Below are positions 60,560 to 64,000 of a DNA stretch of 64,000 nt, one piece after another. The position numbers and the translations under genes were made by a program. This stretch comes from an uncultured Pelagibacteraceae bacterium (GTDB taxonomy: Bacteria > Pseudomonadota > Alphaproteobacteria > Pelagibacterales > Pelagibacteraceae). Numbering within the stretch: position 1 is the first letter of the stretch; every line of letters starts with the position of its first letter. The stretch is from positions 124,001 to 188,000 of the forward strand of contig CACOCP010000001.1 in the NCBI GenBank assembly GCA_902625715.1, given 5' to 3'. The notes beneath the pieces were generated by a model. That model saw nothing but the letters and a program-made list of their open reading frames with translations, ran no database searches and was not told the DNA's origin.

Positions 60560-61219
60560 ATGTTAAAAATAAATAGTATGTGTCCTGATTTTCAGGCAAA
60601 AACTACAGAGGGAGATATCTCTTTTCACGAATGGTTGGGCGATAGCTGGGGAGTAATATTTTCACATCCAAAAGATTTCACGCCAGTTTGTACAACAGAA
60701 CTTGGAGTTCTTGGTTTAATGAAAGATGAGTTCGATAAAAGGAATGTGAAGGTGATAGGTCTCAGTGTGGATGGAGTAGATGATCACAAAAAGTGGCTAG
60801 ATGATATTAAGGATGTTTCAGGTTCAAAACCAGATTATCCAATAATTGCAGATGAAGATCTTAAAGTTGCAAAATTGTTTAATATGTTAGAAGCTGATGC
60901 TGGTACTACATCGATGGGAAGAACAGCCGTTGACAATGAAACAGTAAGAACAATTTTTGTTATAAGACCAGACAAAAGAATCGGTTTATACCTTACATAT
61001 CCAATGGCAACAGGAAGAAACTTTTTAGAAATATTAAGGGCCATAGACTCCATGCAGTTAACAGCAAAACATAAAGTTGCAACTCCTGCAAATTGGAAAA
61101 AAGGGGAAGATGTTGTTATTTTACCAGCTGTTAAAGATGAAGAAGCTAAAAAAATATATCCAAATGGGTGGGAAACTGTAAAACCTTATCTAAGAAAGGT
61201 TCCAGACCCTTCAAAATAA
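60560..61219 (+). CDS. 1-Cys peroxiredoxin (Prx6/LsfA-type)
   Basis: The 219 residues reduce peroxides. The peroxidatic Cys44 is in FTPVCTTE and the 1-Cys signature continues with DGVDDHKKWLDDI and DAGTTSMGRTAVDNETVRTIFVI. The only other Cys is at position 8 (MCPDF), so no resolving Cys of the 2-Cys type is present. I start at the ATG at 60560, after a good ribosome-binding site; an upstream frame from 60506 would add residues over the promoter. A methyltransferase gene starts one base after the stop. Confidence 0.94.
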   Translation: MLKINSMCPDFQAKTTEGDISFHEWLGDSWGVIFSHPKDFTPVCTTELGVLGLMKDEFDKRNVKVIGLSVDGVDDHKKWLDDIKDVSGSKPDYPIIADEDLKVAKLFNMLEADAGTTSMGRTAVDNETVRTIFVIRPDKRIGLYLTYPMATGRNFLEILRAIDSMQLTAKHKVATPANWKKGEDVVILPAVKDEEAKKIYPNGWETVKPYLRKVPDPSK

Positions 61220-61220
61220 T

Positions 61221-61874
61221 TTGGACAAAAATATATTAAACCAACAATCTCAGCATTGGGAAACAAATTTCTCAAATAAGCCTGAGATGTTTGGTTTAGA
61301 ACCAAGTTATCCCGCAAAGAAAACCCTAGAAATTTTACAAGAAAATAACATTTCTAAAATAGTTGAATTAGGCTCTGGATTAGGACGTGATACTTTATTT
61401 TTTGGCCAAAACCTAATTGAAGTTATCGCACTTGATTATAGTTTTAAAGGTATTTCGATTATTAATGATAAAGTAAAAAAACAAAATTTAAACTTACTAA
61501 TTAAAACAAAAAATTTTGATGTAAGGAATAAATTACCTTTTAAGAATAATTCAGTAGAGATTTGTTATTCTCATATGTTGTATTGCATGGCTTTAACAAA
61601 TTTTGAAATAATAAATTTAAATAAAGAGATTAAGAGAATTTTAAAACCTGGTGGTTTAAATATTTATACTGCAAGGAATATGGATGATGGAGATTACAAA
61701 AAAGGCATTTTCAGAGGAGAAAACTTATATGAAAATGATGGATTTATAGTCCACTTTTTTTCTATTGAAAAAGTAAATAGTTTATTGGATGGATTTAAAA
61801 ACATATTTATTGAAAACTTTGTTGAAGGTAAATTCCCAAGAAAATTGTATATGGTTTGTAATAAAAAAATTTAA
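61221..61874 (+). CDS. Class I SAM-dependent methyltransferase
   Basis: The 217 residues contain the SAM motif I VELGSGLGRDTLFFG, motif II ALDYSFKGISI, the NSVEICYSHMLYCM region and RILKPGGLNIYTARN. The architecture resembles TehB/thiopurine methyltransferases, but the target is unknown. The start is TTG at 61221, one base after the peroxiredoxin stop. The stop shares TTAA with the convergent racemase-like gene. Confidence 0.87.
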   Translation: MDKNILNQQSQHWETNFSNKPEMFGLEPSYPAKKTLEILQENNISKIVELGSGLGRDTLFFGQNLIEVIALDYSFKGISIINDKVKKQNLNLLIKTKNFDVRNKLPFKNNSVEICYSHMLYCMALTNFEIINLNKEIKRILKPGGLNIYTARNMDDGDYKKGIFRGENLYENDGFIVHFFSIEKVNSLLDGFKNIFIENFVEGKFPRKLYMVCNKKI

Positions 61875-62569
61875 TTGTTATTGTATTTCTTCATTGAAAT
61901 TTGAGCTAGTAAAAGGTTTGGATCAATAAACAACCTTGACTCTTTTGCTTTTTTAAAAGATTTGTAAGCAAATAATGCAATAGGAAGTTCAGTACAACCT
62001 AGAATAATTTTCTTACATTTCTTGTTTATCAGCTGATTAACCGCTGGACGCATCACTTTCTCAGCCTCTTTGACTTTTCCCATTTTTACAAACTTAATAG
62101 CTTTGTTTACTGAGTTTTTTTGTATCTGTTTTGTAGGACTTATTAATTTAAACTTTCTATCAAAATATTTATGATAAACCTTTGTCTTTAGAGTTGCCTC
62201 TGTACAAAGAATACCAACTTTTGTATTTTTTTTACAGTTTTTCTTTGTGTAGTTAAAAACTTCTTTTGGCATACTTAATAATGGAATATTTATTTTTTTT
62301 TGAATGTCCTCATGCCAATAGTGTGCAGTATTACATGGCATTACAATAAACTTACATTTATTTTTTGATAGCATTTTGCAACCTTTAACTAATTCATCGA
62401 GGACTTTTTTATAATTTTCAAGATTTTCAGGTCTTTTAGGTGTATCTGACTTATTGTATAGAACAAACATCGGATATTGTTGATCTAACTTACCTCTATA
62501 TAGTTTTGCAAGCTTGCTACAAAAATCTAATCCTGCTTGCGTTCCCATCCCTCCAAGTATACCAATCAT
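61871..62569 (-). CDS. Aspartate/glutamate racemase-family protein
   Basis: The 232 residues match the Asp/Glu/hydantoin racemase family: MIGILGGMGTQAGLDF, MPCNTAHYWHEDIQ, and LGCTELPIAL, with the catalytic pair of cysteines in PCNTAH and GCTEL. It would be a PLP-independent racemase or an aspartate racemase; glutamate racemase is less likely, given the ILGGMGT start. It converges on the methyltransferase gene and shares a 4-base stop overlap. Confidence 0.9.
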   Translation of the reverse strand: MIGILGGMGTQAGLDFCSKLAKLYRGKLDQQYPMFVLYNKSDTPKRPENLENYKKVLDELVKGCKMLSKNKCKFIVMPCNTAHYWHEDIQKKINIPLLSMPKEVFNYTKKNCKKNTKVGILCTEATLKTKVYHKYFDRKFKLISPTKQIQKNSVNKAIKFVKMGKVKEAEKVMRPAVNQLINKKCKKIILGCTELPIALFAYKSFKKAKESRLFIDPNLLLAQISMKKYNNN

Positions 62570-62648
62570 AAATGATAATTTTCCAATCTATATATTAATA
62601 AGTAGAACTATATTTTAATTTAATTTATGCAAGAAATATACATTAGAG

Positions 62649-63812
62649 ATGAATAGAAACCTTTTCTTACTCGTTTTAAGCCAAGTATTTAGTTTTACAG
62701 CTGCCACAGTTACAGTTTTTATAAGTGGTATTATTGGATCACAACTAAGTCCTATAAAGACTTTGTCGACTCTTCCACCATCGATTTATGTTGTTGGTAC
62801 TGCTGCAGCTACAATTGTTGCTGCTAAAATAATGAGTTTAATTGGAAGAAGACTTGGATTTATATTCGCTTCTGCTGCTGGTTCAATTTCTTGTTTGATA
62901 GGCGCATATGCAATAGTGGTAGAAAATTTTTATATATTTTGTTTCGCCAAATTTATTTTAGGGGCCACAATGGCTTTTACCCATCAATATCGTTTTGCTG
63001 CAGCAGAAAGTGTTGAGAGGGAAAAAGCCCCTAAAGCAATTTCTTCATTATTATTAGCAGGTATTGTTGCAGCTTTTCTCGGTATAAGTTTGTCTAATTA
63101 CACAAAAAATTTTGTAAGTGATTATTTATATGTTGGCTCTTATTTAACTTTAGCAATTCTAACAGTAGTGCCTTCATTTTTATTATTTTTTTTCGAAGAT
63201 ATAAGAGAAGTTTCTTTAGGTTCTAATGAAAATATTAAATCTAGAAATTATTCAGAATTTCTCTCTGATCCAAAGTTTTTACAAGCAATTACCGCAGCTG
63301 CATTTGCATATGCAGTAATGTCTTTTTTAATGACGGCTACCCCAATAAGTATGCATATTGTTCATCATTTGAGTTTAGAAAAAACAGGAATAGTTCTTCA
63401 ATTTCATGTTATGGCAATGTTTTTACCTTCACTAGTTACTGGAAATTTAATCAAGAAGTTTGGTTATAGTAATATGATGTACGTGGGCGTTGTATTTTAT
63501 ATTCTAACAATTTTATTAAGTTTTTTTGAACCTTCTTTTTTAAATTATTTTATAAGTTTAATTTTTCTAGGCATAGGATGGAATTTTTTATTTATATCTG
63601 GCACTAGCTTATTAGTCACAACTTATAAGCCAGATGAGAAATTTAAAGCTCAAGGATTTAATGATTTATTAGTTTTCTCCTCTATGGCTCTAGCAAGCTT
63701 GTTGGCAGGTATACTAATTTCTATTGTCAGCTGGAAAACAGTCAATTTATTTTGTATTCCTTTTTTAATTCTTATTATTTTATCAATAATGAATGCAGAT
63801 AAAAAAAGATGA
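62649..63812 (+). CDS. MFS transporter
   Basis: The 387 residues show about 12 membrane helices, with an A-like motif (SLIGRRLGFIFASAAG) between helices 2 and 3, and a shorter second half. The protein resembles small MFS carriers of unknown cargo. It overlaps the following LysE-type gene by ATGA, so the two are cotranscribed. The upstream 79-base spacer includes a GAGATG-type ribosome-binding site. Confidence 0.88.
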   Translation: MNRNLFLLVLSQVFSFTAATVTVFISGIIGSQLSPIKTLSTLPPSIYVVGTAAATIVAAKIMSLIGRRLGFIFASAAGSISCLIGAYAIVVENFYIFCFAKFILGATMAFTHQYRFAAAESVEREKAPKAISSLLLAGIVAAFLGISLSNYTKNFVSDYLYVGSYLTLAILTVVPSFLLFFFEDIREVSLGSNENIKSRNYSEFLSDPKFLQAITAAAFAYAVMSFLMTATPISMHIVHHLSLEKTGIVLQFHVMAMFLPSLVTGNLIKKFGYSNMMYVGVVFYILTILLSFFEPSFLNYFISLIFLGIGWNFLFISGTSLLVTTYKPDEKFKAQGFNDLLVFSSMALASLLAGILISIVSWKTVNLFCIPFLILIILSIMNADKKR

Positions 63813-64000
63813 GTTTTCTAATTTTAGGTTTTTTAACTAGTTTAAGTTTAATATTAGCAATAGGACCACAAAATATCTTTGTAATAGAGCAGGGTATAAA
63901 AAAACAACATATTTTTTTAATATGTTTAATTTGTTCAGTTTCAGATACAATTTTAATTTTTTTAGGAATTTTTCTTTTTCAGTATCTTGGAACATATTTT
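63809..64000 (+). CDS. LysE/ArgO-family exporter, N-terminal part (3' end outside window)
   Basis: The 64 codons seen read MSFLILGFLTSLSLILAIGP and NIFVIEQGIKKQHIFLICL, then CSVSDTILIFLGIFLFQYL. This is the LysE/RhtB start, where the AIGPQN motif is typical (AIGAQN in ArgO). It would export a basic amino acid or another small solute. It overlaps the MFS gene by 4 bases and runs off the window. Family call is good; cargo unknown. Confidence 0.85.
   Translation, partial: MSFLILGFLTSLSLILAIGPQNIFVIEQGIKKQHIFLICLICSVSDTILIFLGIFLFQYLGTYF

Noticed and set aside
1-64000. CRISPR arrays, insertion sequences, phage genes or rRNA/tRNA genes
   Set aside because: No regularly spaced repeats, transposase, integrase, phage-type frame or structural RNA sequence was seen; gaps between genes are too short to hold most of these.

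Overview
The window is a very AT-rich, tightly packed bacterial chromosome segment, almost certainly from the SAR11 clade (Pelagibacterales, 'Candidatus Pelagibacter'-like Alphaproteobacteria). The evidence is a streamlined layout with almost no spacers, an alphaproteobacterial gene order (accB-accC beside DUF2155/NDUFA12; an Rrf2 regulator leading a suf operon; an RNase E/G gene beside PBP1A and prfB), an NDUFA12-type Complex I accessory protein, and Lys/Asn/Ile-rich proteins with many short overlaps. I saw no rRNA, tRNA, CRISPR array, insertion sequence, phage gene or clear mobile element. No stretch above 300 bases lacks a gene.

Layout. 1-6707: pepA end, ndk, purMN, a DUF2066 protein, hda, aspS and a free-standing C-terminal piece of a B12-type ribonucleotide reductase. 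6816-20970: Complex I accessory gene, acetyl-CoA carboxylase accBC, aroQ, thiazole genes thiSG, RNase E/G, PBP1A, prfB (with an intact programmed +1 frameshift), an AsmA-like protein, tyrS and anmK. 20967-28142: hydrolase, then the IscR-type regulator and the sufBCDSUTA iron-sulfur assembly operon behind a near-perfect type 1 IscR site, then a 56-residue small ORF. 28149-32829: glnA, a YbaK-like deacylase, two EamA/DMT transporters and a homocysteine S-methyltransferase.

32891-42104 is the most interesting metabolic region. Two divergent gene sets encode an aldehyde dehydrogenase, a rhamnonate-dehydratase-like enolase-superfamily enzyme and a PdxA-like dehydrogenase on the minus strand. On the plus strand are a tripartite tricarboxylate (TTT) transporter, an SDR dehydrogenase, a 3-hydroxyisobutyrate-dehydrogenase-like reductase and a fumarylacetoacetate-hydrolase-family enzyme. 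Together they look like uptake and non-phosphorylative breakdown of a sugar acid to pyruvate plus a second small acid; PEP carboxylase follows directly. A strong intrinsic-terminator-like hairpin lies inside the first codons of tctB, just after the binding-protein gene.

44811-64000: ccdA, an azoreductase-like flavoprotein, a gamma-butyrobetaine-dioxygenase-like enzyme, a HisN-like phosphatase, a glutamine amidotransferase, and a complete peptide-type ABC transporter (again with a hairpin after the binding-protein gene) coupled to a secreted dienelactone-hydrolase-like protein. Then comes a run of small accessory genes (AhpD-like, DUF924, an SMR protein lacking its key Glu, HCCA isomerase, DUF2798, two NTF2-like proteins, DUF1330, a secreted unknown), followed by cysE-cysK, a 1-Cys peroxiredoxin, a methyltransferase, an Asp/Glu racemase-like protein, an MFS transporter and the start of a LysE-type exporter. 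All functional calls rest on reading motifs by eye; no database search was run.
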